Shown here piece after piece: positions 1-7,766 of a DNA stretch of 35,789 nucleotides (the stretch's first letter is position 1; each line of letters starts with the position of its first letter). This stretch comes from Chloroflexota bacterium (lineage in GTDB: Bacteria > Chloroflexota > Anaerolineae > CG2-30-64-16): NCBI GenBank assembly GCA_029555885.1, contig JAKPQT010000654.1, forward strand, positions 1 to 35,789, read 5' to 3'. The notes beneath the pieces were generated by a model. That model saw only the letters and a program-made list of their open reading frames with translations. It was not told where the DNA came from and did not search any database. The position numbers were made by a program, and so were the translations under genes.

Positions 1-826
1 CCCGCTGCACCGCATTCAGCGCCCGCATCACGCTGTACTTTTCCACCCCGACTTCCACCTTGCCGCGGCGGCGGATGCCGGCGGTATCGATCAGCGTGAC
101 TTTCTGGCCCTGGAAGGTCAGGTCCGTGTCGATGGCATCGCGCGTCGTCCCAGGGACGGGGCTGACGATGGAGCGCTCCTCCTGAATCAGTGCATTCAGC
201 AGCGATGACTTGCCCACATTGGGTCGGCCCACGATGGCAATGCGCACGACATCGGGCACAACCTCCTCCTCGGCAACCTGTGGAATGTGCGCCACGATTG
301 CGTCGAGCAAATCGCCGGTGCCGCTGCCGTGGTGCGCAGAGACCGGATAAGGCTCCCCCAGGTTCAGCTCGTAGAATTCCAGCGCAGCCTGACGTCGCGC
401 CTCGTTATCCGCCTTATTGACGGCCAGCAGCACAGGCCGCCCCGACCGCCGCAGAATGTCCGCGATATCTTCATCGGCGGAGGTCAGCCCGTCGCGCGCG
501 TCGGTGACAAGCACAACAACGTCCGCCTCCTCGATGGCGATTTCGGCCTGCTGGCGAATCTCACGCGCAAACTCGCGCGATGAGCCTCCGAGCGCCTCGG
601 GCTGATCGCCCTTACGGGCCGCCTTGTCGGTCAGGGCGACATCCACCCCACCCGTATCCACCAGGATGAAGGAGCGCCCCGTCCACTCGGTCGTTTCATA
701 CAACCGGTCACGCGTGGTGCCCGGCTCATCCTGAACAATAGACAGCCGCTGACCAACCAGGCGGTTGAACAGCGTAGACTTTCCCACATTGGGCCGCCCG
801 ACCAGGGCGACTACCGGCATTCGCAT
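1..826 (-). CDS. der: Ribosome-associated GTPase Der (EngA), C-terminus cut by window edge
   Basis: Der is a tandem-domain GTPase needed for maturation of the large ribosomal subunit. Read on the minus strand from the ATG at 826, the protein starts [18 protein letters not shown], with the G1 motif GRPNVGKS at residues 10-17, followed by the switch region [10 protein letters not shown] second GTPase domain follows; its [15 protein letters not shown] segment lies near the window edge. About 275 of the usual 430-450 residues are inside the window, so the KH-like C-terminal domain is missing here. An in-frame ATG two codons downstream (820) is an alternative start. The gene lies 21 bp after ybbR on the same strand and is probably the last visible member of the operon that begins near 3930. 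Confidence 0.95.
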   Translation of the reverse strand, partial: MRMPVVALVGRPNVGKSTLFNRLVGQRLSIVQDEPGTTRDRLYETTEWTGRSFILVDTGGVDVALTDKAARKGDQPEALGGSSREFAREIRQQAEIAIEEADVVVLVTDARDGLTSADEDIADILRRSGRPVLLAVNKADNEARRQAALEFYELNLGEPYPVSAHHGSGTGDLLDAIVAHIPQVAEEEVVPDVVRIAIVGRPNVGKSSLLNALIQEERSIVSPVPGTTRDAIDTDLTFQGQKVTLIDTAGIRRRGKVEVGVEKYSVMRALNAVQR

Positions 827-847
827 CTAGTATACCCAACCTCTCTG

Positions 848-2113
848 TTACGGACTCTGCTTCGCCCCAGACGATTCCGGCTGCACTCCTGCAGGACTCG
901 CGGGTGTTCCGGTCGGCGTCGGCGCAGGCCCGATGGTCACCTCCACCGTCTGCGGCGCAATCCCTTCCACGCGGATATCGCTCGGCACCGGCACCGATGG
1001 CTCAAGCACATGCACACCCGGTCCCAATCCGGTCAGGTCAAGGATAATCGGCACTTCATCGGGTCCCAGGTCGAGAAGCATGGGCAGCGGCCCCGACAGG
1101 AATACGCTCACCGTATCGAGCGTCAGCGTGTACGCCAACCCTGGGCCGAGGCCCTGAATCGTCGGCTTCGTGCGGACCGTCTGCACGCCCGTAATCGGCA
1201 CAATGCTTACCTTGACGTTGGCACTCTGCGTGCTCAAAGCCGAGACACTCTCCGGCAACCTCAGTGGAACGCGTTCGATGACATCCTGATTTGCGCCGCT
1301 GATGTCCACAGGCACTGTAATATACCCGCTCAACTCCGAGATAACCAGCGGGTCGCCTTGCACCGTGACGAGCTGAGGATCAGCCGACACCGCACTCACC
1401 GTATAGCCGGTTTCAGGCGTGCCAACGGGCTCGACCAGGATCGCAATCTCCCGATAGCCAGGGAGCTGCACAATCGGCACCTGCACTGTGACATCGCGCG
1501 GGGCCACGTTGACAAAACCCACCGTCTCGCCCAGCGCATTACGTGGCGTCACCCGCAGACTGCGCTCGATGGATGCGCGCGCACCCCGCAAATACACATC
1601 GACGACCGCTGACTCCACCTGGTCGACCAGCGGCGCCGAGCCGCTGATGAGCACCTCGGTCGGCGTTATCACGGGCGTATGCCAGGAGTAGCCGAACGCC
1701 GTCGCATCCATGATATTAGCCTGAACCGTGACAGACTTCTGTTTGCGCTCTTCCAAGCGCACGCGAATCACGGGCGGATCCACGGCAATGACCTGCACCT
1801 GCGGATCGGGCGGCAGGACCTGAACTCTGACGTCATATTCACCCGCAGACAGGCCGGCCAGGTCTACCCAGGCGGTGAACGCCCGCGCCTGCAGGTTGTT
1901 CCAACGCGCCTTCGGTGCGCGAATCTCGATGCGCACCTCGCTGAGGATATCACCGAAGACTGTCAGATCCTCAGCCAGGCCCGTCCGGCTGACAGAGATG
2001 GGCTGATCAAACTCGCGCTGCGGGTACTCCTCGCGGATCGCCACCACCCATACCAGGGCGGCCAGTATGAGCGACAGCCCAGCAGAGCCCAAACGCGACA
2101 ACCATGTCTTCAT
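848..2113 (-). CDS. cdaR: YbbR-domain protein, CdaR-like regulator of the diadenylate cyclase
   Basis: This 421-residue protein has one N-terminal membrane segment (about residues 8-26, GLSLILAALVWVVAI). A long extracytoplasmic region follows, with repeated YbbR-type beta modules such as PISVSRTGLAEDLTV and VPVDISGANQDVIERVPL. The C-terminus is a proline/threonine-rich tail (PAPTPTGTPASP). YbbR proteins (CdaR) bind the membrane cyclase CdaA and tune c-di-AMP synthesis. The ATG at 2113 is 5 bp after the cdaA stop, so the two genes are almost certainly cotranslated. The family assignment is firm from gene order and repeat character. Regulation of CdaA is family knowledge. Confidence 0.88.
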   Translation of the reverse strand: MKTWLSRLGSAGLSLILAALVWVVAIREEYPQREFDQPISVSRTGLAEDLTVFGDILSEVRIEIRAPKARWNNLQARAFTAWVDLAGLSAGEYDVRVQVLPPDPQVQVIAVDPPVIRVRLEERKQKSVTVQANIMDATAFGYSWHTPVITPTEVLISGSAPLVDQVESAVVDVYLRGARASIERSLRVTPRNALGETVGFVNVAPRDVTVQVPIVQLPGYREIAILVEPVGTPETGYTVSAVSADPQLVTVQGDPLVISELSGYITVPVDISGANQDVIERVPLRLPESVSALSTQSANVKVSIVPITGVQTVRTKPTIQGLGPGLAYTLTLDTVSVFLSGPLPMLLDLGPDEVPIILDLTGLGPGVHVLEPSVPVPSDIRVEGIAPQTVEVTIGPAPTPTGTPASPAGVQPESSGAKQSP

Positions 2114-2118
2114 GGCTT

Positions 2119-2946
2119 CTAAGTTCCGTTCCCGAATAATCGCCGGGGCCGGTAAAAGGCCTGTAGAATGGTGCGGAGCCGCTGCCCGTCGAGCCGGCGC
2201 GCGATTCGTCCACTGCGGGCGAGCGAGATGATGCCGGTTTCCTCGGACACGATAATCACCAGTGCGTCGTTCTGCTCTGTCACGCCGACGGCAGCCCGGT
2301 GGCGGGTGCCCAACGAACTATCAGCCAGGTCACGCTGCGTCAGGGGTAATACGCAAGCGGCCGCCACAATCCGGTCCCCCCGAACGATAACCGCCCCATC
2401 GTGTAACGGTGTACCCGGGAAAAAGATGGTCAGCAGGAGACGCGCCGAGATGCCGGCATCGATGCGCTCCCCTGATTCGATGTATTCCTCCAGGCCCGTG
2501 TCGCCTTCGAGGACTAACAACGCCCCCGTCCGCTCGCGCGCCAGCGTCTCCACTGCCAGCACGATCTGATGGATGGCCTGCTGCGTCGCCGTCTCGCGAC
2601 CGCCCCGTCCGACGATGACTGGTGCGGTCCGGCCCAGTCGCTCCAGCGCCCGGCGCAGCTCAGGTTGGAAGATGACAGGGATCGCCACCAGGATCACCGG
2701 CAGCGTATTGCGCATGACCCAACCGAACGCGGTGAACCGGCTGGCCGCAAGGACAAAGACCAGCGCAATCACCAGGATGCCGCGCAGCAGCGCTACCGCC
2801 TGGGTGCCTTGAAAGAGACGAAACAGCCCATAAAAGATGAGCGCCACCAGGAGGATATCAACCAGGCTCGCCCAAGTAAACTGGGGGATGACTGCGCTGA
2901 CTTCCGTCACAGTGCGCTCAACCAGGCCGACAAGCTGTTCCAGCAC
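2119..2946 (-). CDS. cdaA: Membrane diadenylate cyclase CdaA
   Basis: The 275-residue protein makes c-di-AMP from two ATP molecules at the membrane. Hydrophobic segments at about residues 27-45, 50-68 and 76-92 precede the hallmark sequence [15 protein letters not shown]. The DisA_N catalytic domain follows, with the DGA motif ([11 protein letters not shown]) and the RHR motif (GTRHRAAVG), both required for cyclase activity. The start is GTG at 2946, with AGAGG about six bases upstream. The length fits the family (about 270). It lies between an unknown membrane protein and ybbR. c-di-AMP usually controls potassium transport and cell-wall homeostasis. Confidence 0.96.
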   Translation of the reverse strand: MLEQLVGLVERTVTEVSAVIPQFTWASLVDILLVALIFYGLFRLFQGTQAVALLRGILVIALVFVLAASRFTAFGWVMRNTLPVILVAIPVIFQPELRRALERLGRTAPVIVGRGGRETATQQAIHQIVLAVETLARERTGALLVLEGDTGLEEYIESGERIDAGISARLLLTIFFPGTPLHDGAVIVRGDRIVAAACVLPLTQRDLADSSLGTRHRAAVGVTEQNDALVIIVSEETGIISLARSGRIARRLDGQRLRTILQAFYRPRRLFGNGT

Positions 2947-2983
2947 CCCTTACCTCTGAAAACCCAAATATGCCTCTGCCCCT

Positions 2984-3928
2984 TCAGCGAACGGCAAAGG
3001 CTGCGACAAACGAAGCAGCCCACCACCAGGGCATCGCACCGGCCCAGGTGCCGGGTCGCATCCGCGCCAGCCAAATCGAGGGCGTAGCCAGCAATGCCGC
3101 CACGCATGCGACGGCCCAGGGTGACCGCATGACGATGAGGAGGGCGAGAACACCAAACTGCCCGAACCAGGCCAGCACCGGTGTGCCTCCCGGCTGCACC
3201 TGGGCTGCATGCCGCCCCCGATACATGCCCCACTGTAGCACCGTGAAAGCCGCGGCCAGCAGCAAGCCCGGCCGGACCACGGTCCAGTTGGCACCACCTT
3301 CCGCGCCTGCTAACTCGCCCGCAGCAAGTGACATGCCGAGGAACCAGGGCCACCCCACATCCAGCAAGGCATGAGCCAGCGCAGGAAACTCACCACGCCG
3401 CCCGGTCGCCGCGGCCACCCAGATAGTTGCCAGCGCGACCAGAGTGAGCGCGACCGCAGGCCATCCCAGCAGCATGCTGAGGATCAGCGCCAACCCGCTG
3501 ATCACCAGAACCCCTTGCCATGCGCCCGACAAGACTTGAGGTGTAGGCACCCGCGCATCTGCCGCTCCGCCGAATGTGCTGTCGAGCGGATACGCCGGAG
3601 TCAGCGCAGCCAGCCAGCGGGCCAACGGCGCATCGGGCCGAGCAAAGGGAAGCACCCCGGCCGTCGGTGCAACCTGCGCCGTGGGCATAGCCAGAGAAGC
3701 GGCAGCCGGGACGATGGGGATCACCTGCCGAACAGCGCCCCAGGCCAGATCCGCCAGAACTGCCGCGGTCAACACACGCAGCAACCCCGGAGCCTCCGGC
3801 CTGAGTGCTCCGACAGCAATCGCCCCGGCAACTACCGACCAGGCCGGCCCCAGGCGAAACACGGCGCGGCTAACTGCGAGCCGCATTTGCACCAATGGGC
3901 CGCTTTCAAGTAACTCCCTCTCGAACAC
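2984..3928 (-). CDS. Multi-pass membrane protein of unknown function, first gene of the cdaA operon
   Basis: I do not recognise the family. The 314-residue product is very hydrophobic, with roughly seven to nine candidate membrane segments, for example GVLVISGLALILSMLLGW, PAVALTLVALATIWVAAA and FGVLALLIVMRSPWAVAC. A less hydrophobic stretch at about residues 75-130 may be extracytoplasmic. The GTG start at 3928 has no Shine-Dalgarno site, but a consensus promoter places the transcript start at or beside it, so translation may be leaderless. The ATG at codon 15 (3886) is an alternative. The gene ends 37 bp before cdaA and shares its promoter, which suggests a link to envelope or c-di-AMP biology by context only. 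Confidence 0.75.
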   Translation of the reverse strand: MFERELLESGPLVQMRLAVSRAVFRLGPAWSVVAGAIAVGALRPEAPGLLRVLTAAVLADLAWGAVRQVIPIVPAAASLAMPTAQVAPTAGVLPFARPDAPLARWLAALTPAYPLDSTFGGAADARVPTPQVLSGAWQGVLVISGLALILSMLLGWPAVALTLVALATIWVAAATGRRGEFPALAHALLDVGWPWFLGMSLAAGELAGAEGGANWTVVRPGLLLAAAFTVLQWGMYRGRHAAQVQPGGTPVLAWFGQFGVLALLIVMRSPWAVACVAALLATPSIWLARMRPGTWAGAMPWWWAASFVAAFAVR

Positions 3929-3934
3929 GCAACT

Positions 3935-3963
3935 ATTGTAACCTGCCCTGAGAGGCCGGTCAA
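3935..3963 (-). promoter_or_regulatory. Sigma-70 promoter of the membrane protein-cdaA-ybbR-der operon
   Basis: On the minus strand TTGACC (3963-3958), a 17-bp spacer and TACAAT (3940-3935) form a near-consensus promoter. Counting seven bases from the -10 box puts the transcript start at about 3928, the first base of the GTG start codon. No other comparable promoter is visible before cdaA, ybbR or der. Confidence 0.75.
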
Positions 3964-3980
3964 GTGCGCGTCAGGCCAGC

Positions 3981-4199
3981 CTAACTGAAGACACGATAGT
4001 AAAGCAGCTCTTCCTTGAGATAGCTATAGCCGGCGAACAACTCATCACTCGCCTCGCCCGACAGTACCGCCGGCACATAGCGAGCCGCTTCACGCGCGAC
4101 GAGATAGTTTGTCAGTGATGAGCGCACCAGCAGAGCCTCGAAAGACTCAAGATGATATATCACCTCGGGGAGCGCCGCCAACAGCATTGCCCGATTGGA
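3981..4199 (-). pseudogene. asnB: Asparagine synthetase B fragment (C-terminal synthase domain)
   Basis: This short minus-strand frame translates to sequence typical of the glutamine-hydrolysing asparagine synthetase catalytic domain. It contains LPEVIYHLESFEA, VRSSLTNYLVAREAARYV and AVLSGEASDELFAGYSYL. Only about 60 of the usual 500-600 residues are present. The glutaminase domain, the ATP-binding loop and the C-terminus are absent. The frame has no own start and runs upstream directly into the DUF2254 relic, in another reading frame. It is therefore a broken remnant and not a small gene. The weakly conserved YYRVFS end is followed by a stop at 3981-3983. Confidence 0.8.
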
Positions 4200-4390
4200 A
4201 GGTCCCCAACACAATCTGGTTGCCTGTGTCGCGCATAAAGTTGCGCAGCAAACGAGGCCCGAGTTGCTGCGAGGCCAGGGATAGGGCGGTCAAGGAGATC
4301 GAGAAAACCGCACCCGCGACCGTTATGACGGAGCCAGTCACGGTCGAGAGGAGTCTGCGCGCCCCCTCGGCACCGCCGCTCCAGATGAAG
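4200..4390 (-). pseudogene. DUF2254 membrane protein fragment
   Basis: The minus-strand frame just downstream of the bactofilin-like gene reads FIWSGGAEGARRLLST, then VITVAGAVFSISLTALSLAS, then QLGPRLLRNFMRDTGNQ and IVLGTF. This is characteristic of DUF2254 predicted membrane proteins (COG4325), whose full length is over 400 residues. Only about 64 residues remain. Homology stops at VLGTF, after which the frame continues as unrelated residues to a stop. The neighbouring frame begins the asparagine synthetase relic within about 20 bp. The fragment starts two bases after the preceding stop codon, so it has no initiation site. Confidence 0.78.
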
Positions 4391-4391
4391 C

Positions 4392-5387
4392 CTACCTCCC
4401 TTCCGGAGCCCCCCCGAAGCGCGTCAGGACCACCGCGCCCAGGCCCACAGAGATGCCCGCCAGCCCGACAAGAAAACCGATGCCGAGCGGCAGCCGCGCA
4501 AGAAGTGTGAGGAGGAAAACGCCGATAACGGCTTCAGTCATGGCCGATGAGGTGCGAACCCGCAACAGGCCGAGAAGACGATGCCCCAGCCAGGTGCCGG
4601 CGGCAGACCAGCCAAACAACAGCGCAGCCAACAGCACCAACCACACCAACAGCCCCAGGCCGCAGGCGATCAGCAGCAGCCCACCGACCAGCAAGCCCAC
4701 CGCCAGCGTCAGCAGGCCGGCGCCGCCGCTGTAGAAGGGCCGGCGCGCAATGACCACAACCACGGCGCCGACCCGCCTCGGAAACAGCACGACCAACGCT
4801 ACCGCGAGTAGCGCCAGCGTCAGCCCCAGGCCCAGAGTCCCTGCCTGCCAGCGGACGAAGGCAGCCAGCGTAGACGACTCAGGACCCGCCGTCGGCACTT
4901 CCGACCGTTGCAGGGGCCACGGGATTTGCGATAGGAGGTTGCGCGGGCTGGCAAACAAATCACCTTGTACAATTGCGCCCGGGGCCTGTGTCAGCGTGCC
5001 GCCGAAGGCCGCCAGATCTCCCTCTACCACTGCTGAGTCGGCCAGCGTTACCGAACCGCCGAAGATGGTCAGCCCCCCGACCACCGTTCCCGCAACGCGC
5101 AGCTCTCCGCCAAACACCACTACATCCTGCTCGACCCGACTGCCCGCGGCGAGCACGGCGCTGCCGCCCGTGACCGTCAGATGTCCGCCCAATGTTTCGC
5201 CGCTAGCCAGAACGTACTCTCCGCTCAGGACGAGCTTATCGTCGCCGGACGCCTGGGCCAGTGCAGTGGAAGGCCAGGCGAAGAGAGCCTGAAGCAGAAC
5301 GAGAAGCAACGCCACTACTGACCACCAGCTGGGGCTTCGCTGCGCACCAGTCCTGGCTGCCCCGCGCACCGGTTGTCGTCTATTCAT
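4392..5387 (-). CDS. Bactofilin-like (polymer-forming) domain protein with C-terminal membrane region
   Basis: The 331-residue protein begins with a basic N-terminus and a hydrophobic signal or anchor (about residues 20-45, ending ALAQA). A right-handed beta-helix-like stretch follows (about 55-150) with repeats of the type VTGGSAVLAAGSRVEQDVVV, VFGGELRVAGTVVGG and IFGGSVTLADSAVVEGD, as in bactofilins. The C-terminal half has several membrane segments, for example GLGLTLALLAVALVVLFP and LLVGGLLLIACGLGLLVWL. It overlaps the anti-sigma gene by 8 bp, so translation is coupled. Its place in the sigma/anti-sigma operon suggests an envelope-stress output. An extracytoplasmic polymer domain on a polytopic anchor is inferred from the predicted signal. 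Confidence 0.8.
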   Translation of the reverse strand: MNRRQPVRGAARTGAQRSPSWWSVVALLLVLLQALFAWPSTALAQASGDDKLVLSGEYVLASGETLGGHLTVTGGSAVLAAGSRVEQDVVVFGGELRVAGTVVGGLTIFGGSVTLADSAVVEGDLAAFGGTLTQAPGAIVQGDLFASPRNLLSQIPWPLQRSEVPTAGPESSTLAAFVRWQAGTLGLGLTLALLAVALVVLFPRRVGAVVVVIARRPFYSGGAGLLTLAVGLLVGGLLLIACGLGLLVWLVLLAALLFGWSAAGTWLGHRLLGLLRVRTSSAMTEAVIGVFLLTLLARLPLGIGFLVGLAGISVGLGAVVLTRFGGAPEGR

Positions 5388-5934
5388 GGCGTGCCGCGAC
5401 CCTCAGGAAACGGCTGCCCTGCGGAATCAGCCACAGCCATACCATCGCTAGACCGCAAGTCAGGCAGGCCAGGCCACCCAGGGTAGCGGCCAGGACGGGC
5501 GCGCCGATGGAATCCACAGTCGCAACGATACCACGCAGCAAGCCATTGAACGCGGTGAGTACCTGCGCCGCGTTCGAGGCCAGCGTGCCGACCTGCTGCA
5601 GGTTAGCCGTCAACCAGGCGAACACACCCGCAGCCGCCAACAGGCCGAAGGTCACCAATACCAGCCAGCCCAGCACCAGACCGGAACCCAGCCAGCGCAC
5701 GCGGCGGCGCTGCAGCTCGCGTTCCTCCAGTCGGGCGGCGACCTGGCGCGCCAGGTCAACCGGCGCAACCACGAGCGGCTCTGCCTGGAAGCGCCGGTCC
5801 ATCTCCTGCCACCGGGCCCAGACCTTCCGGCACTCGGCACAGGTTGCCAGATGCGCGTGCAGCCGCGCCAGGTCGGCCGCGCCCGCCTCATCATCCAACG
5901 CCAGTGACATCAACAAGGTGTATTCACTGTGCAT
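5380..5934 (-). CDS. Zinc-finger anti-sigma factor (membrane anchored)
   Basis: The 184-residue protein carries an N-terminal zf-HC2 type motif, HAHLATCAEC (about residues 26-35), with the H-x3-C-x2-C arrangement of zinc-binding anti-sigma factors. Two or three hydrophobic segments follow (about 86-110 and 145-172). It would hold the upstream-encoded ECF sigma factor at the membrane until a signal arrives. The ATG at 5934 is 6 bp after the sigma stop, and GAGTGAGG at the end of the sigma gene acts as its ribosome site. The order sigma, anti-sigma, target is the standard arrangement. Confidence 0.9.
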   Translation of the reverse strand: MHSEYTLLMSLALDDEAGAADLARLHAHLATCAECRKVWARWQEMDRRFQAEPLVVAPVDLARQVAARLEERELQRRRVRWLGSGLVLGWLVLVTFGLLAAAGVFAWLTANLQQVGTLASNAAQVLTAFNGLLRGIVATVDSIGAPVLAATLGGLACLTCGLAMVWLWLIPQGSRFLRVAARHE

Positions 5935-5940
5935 AGGACC

Positions 5941-6486
5941 TCACTCTGCTCCTGCGCGCTCGGCCATCTGCAAACGCGCCCGGTGGAGCCTCGACTTAAC
6001 CGCCTGTACGCTCAATCCCAACACCTCGGCTATCTCGCCATAGGATAAGTCATGCCAGTAGCGCAACACCAACGGCACCCGGTAGACCGGCGTCAACGTT
6101 TCGACCATCGCCTGGACCCGGTCGCGGGTCTCCTGCCGCACCGCGACTTCCTGCGGGTCAGGTTGCCCGCTGCGCAGTGTGTTGGCAACCGGCTCCTCAT
6201 CCAGCGAGAGAAATTCGCCCCGCCGTCGGCGCAGCCGGTCGATGCAATAGTGCGACGCAATGGAAAGCACCCAGGATGACAGCTTCTTGTCTGGCTGGAA
6301 GGTGTGCAGCTTGGTATACATCCGCACGAAGGTTTCCTGGGTGGCATCTTCTGCCTCAGCCGCGTTGCCTAGCATCCGATAGGCCAGGTTATAGACGGGA
6401 CCCTGATAGGCCTCGACCAACCGCGCAAATGCTTGCCGATTTCCTCCCTGCGCCTGTTCCAGCCAGATGAGTTCCTGGTTGTCCAC
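5941..6486 (-). CDS. ECF-family RNA polymerase sigma factor
   Basis: Region 2 is clear: FARLVEAYQGPVYNLAYRML, DATQETFVRMYTKL and SSWVLSIASHYCIDRLRRRR. Region 4 follows: LTPVYRVPLVLRYWHDLS and EIAEVLGLSVQAVKSRLHRA. I choose the GTG at 6486 (VDNQELIWLEQ) because GGAG lies five bases upstream and the protein then begins where ECF factors usually do (181 residues). The frame is open to another GTG at 6549, which coincides with the predicted transcript start and could give a leaderless longer form (202 residues). The sigma factor, anti-sigma factor and bactofilin-like gene form one tight operon. Confidence 0.92.
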   Translation of the reverse strand: MDNQELIWLEQAQGGNRQAFARLVEAYQGPVYNLAYRMLGNAAEAEDATQETFVRMYTKLHTFQPDKKLSSWVLSIASHYCIDRLRRRRGEFLSLDEEPVANTLRSGQPDPQEVAVRQETRDRVQAMVETLTPVYRVPLVLRYWHDLSYGEIAEVLGLSVQAVKSRLHRARLQMAERAGAE

Positions 6487-6555
6487 CCGCTCTCCTGGAT
6501 CAGACAAGACTGCCCGATCAGCCTGCTCGCGCCTATGCCATCCGCTCACCTTCCC

Positions 6556-6582
6556 ATACGTATTAGACCAGCAAAGGTTTCA
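6556..6582 (-). promoter_or_regulatory. Candidate ECF-type promoter upstream of the sigma factor
   Basis: On the minus strand TGAAAC (6582-6577) is followed by 16 bases and then CGTAT (6560-6556). This matches the GAAAC-N16-CGT pattern recognised by many ECF sigma factors and suggests that the sigma factor drives its own operon. The predicted start is near 6549. The match is by eye to the general ECF consensus. Confidence 0.55.
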
Positions 6583-6626
6583 GGCGGTGCTCACGGCAGA
6601 CAGCGTGCCGCGCCTGGCCGCGATTC

Positions 6627-6655
6627 TTGGCCCGTTGGCTGTACGCGCATATAAT
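6627..6655 (+). promoter_or_regulatory. Sigma-70 promoter of the deoxynucleoside kinase operon
   Basis: TTGGCC (6627-6632), a 17-bp spacer and a perfect TATAAT (6650-6655) precede the kinase genes, giving a leader of about 65 nt. It points away from the ECF promoter at 6556-6582, so the two operons diverge from this gap. Confidence 0.75.
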
Positions 6656-6727
6656 GCCTCCACAGCATTACGATATGCGTTGCGCCCTATCTTACCACGG
6701 TTTGGCTGGCCCGAAAGGAGGGTGCGC

Positions 6728-7750
6728 TTGGCTCTGAACCCCTACATTGCCATTGAAGGAGCGATCGGCGTCGGCAAGACCACTCTGGCCCGCATGCTGG
6801 CGGAGGCGATTCAAGGCGAGCTGCTCCTGGAAGTTTTCGAGGAGAATCCGTTTCTCGGCGATTTCTATGCCGATCGGGCGCGCTATGCTTTCCAGACCCA
6901 GATTTTCTTCCTGCTTAGCCGCTACCGCCAGCAGCACCGCGTCATCGCGCAGACGATCGAGCATCAGACGCTCGTGAGCGACTACTTGTTCGCCAAGGAT
7001 TGGCTCTTTGCACACCTCAACCTGACAGGGGATGAGCTCAGCATGTACGAGCGCGTTCACGCCATCCTCGGTGAGCAGATCCCCGCGCCCGCACTGGTCG
7101 TTTATCTCAAGGCCTCGACCGACACCCTCATGGGCCGCATCGCGTTCCGCGACCGTTCCTACGAACGCCAGATGGAACGCACCTATATCGCGGACCTCCA
7201 ACTGGCCTATGAACGCTTCTTTGCCGAATACACGGTCGCGCCGGTCCTAACGATCGACACGGATGGGTTGGACATCGTGCACGAGCCGGCGGCGCGAGCC
7301 GAAGTCATCAACCGCATCAAGGACGCACTGCAAAGCGATAGCTATCAGCTCCCCCTGCCGGATATGGAGGCAACGCTGGCCGAACCACGGCTCCTGCAGC
7401 ATGGTCGCCGCCTCCCTGACTTCCAGCGTTTTCAGCGCGCCTTCGACCACGAGAAAGGCTTCATCGTCAACCTGTTCTTCGACTACATCTGCCTGACCGA
7501 AGAACTCGGCGAGATCGGCCGCGTTCTCAAACGCGTATGGCATCGCCAGGATGAATTGCTCCTCCAGGTCGGCAACCGATCCGAGGCGCACGACCGCGCG
7601 TTGCAGATGGTCCAGCCGGACCTGGAAGAAGAGCTGGCTGATGCCCTGGCCTATCTCCTGAAGATTTCGAACGACGCAGGGATCGACCTCGAAACCGCAT
7701 ACATCAAGAAGATGGATCATAATGCGCGCCGGACCTGGCCGCCCCCCTGA
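6728..7750 (+). CDS. Deoxynucleoside kinase fused to a MazG-like nucleotide pyrophosphohydrolase domain
   Basis: Residues 1-205 form a deoxynucleoside kinase of the dGK/dCK type: P-loop GAIGVGKTT at 11-19, ENPFLGDFYADRARYAF, FFLLSRYRQQ and the lid arginines in RIAFRDRSYERQM. This part would phosphorylate deoxynucleosides with ATP. Residues of about 230-335 look like an all-alpha MazG/dCTPase-type domain, with EELGE (258-262) and LEEELADAL (299-307) as likely magnesium ligands, ending near KKMDHNARRTW. The start is TTG at 6728, with AGGAGG six bases upstream. The frame is open further upstream but has no kinase homology there. The protein is 340 residues; simple kinases of this family have about 210. 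The partner kinase follows after 16 bp. Confidence 0.85.
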   Translation: MALNPYIAIEGAIGVGKTTLARMLAEAIQGELLLEVFEENPFLGDFYADRARYAFQTQIFFLLSRYRQQHRVIAQTIEHQTLVSDYLFAKDWLFAHLNLTGDELSMYERVHAILGEQIPAPALVVYLKASTDTLMGRIAFRDRSYERQMERTYIADLQLAYERFFAEYTVAPVLTIDTDGLDIVHEPAARAEVINRIKDALQSDSYQLPLPDMEATLAEPRLLQHGRRLPDFQRFQRAFDHEKGFIVNLFFDYICLTEELGEIGRVLKRVWHRQDELLLQVGNRSEAHDRALQMVQPDLEEELADALAYLLKISNDAGIDLETAYIKKMDHNARRTWPPP

Positions 7751-7766
7751 ACAGGAAGCATAAGCT

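Noticed and set aside
827..860. TATACT just upstream of der as an internal promoter
   Set aside because: No acceptable -35 box at 16-18 bp; der is more simply cotranscribed with ybbR.
1010..1612. Plus-strand open frame of 200 residues
   Set aside because: It is the antisense shadow of ybbR in high-GC DNA; the composition is not protein-like.
4147..4341. A small intact gene of 64 residues at the DUF2254 remnant
   Set aside because: Homology extends upstream of the apparent start to the previous stop codon and ends mid-domain, so it is a relic.
6467..6727. Long N-terminal extension of the dNK-MazG protein
   Set aside because: It overlaps the divergent sigma gene and its promoter and lacks homology; the TTG at 6728 has a perfect AGGAGG site.
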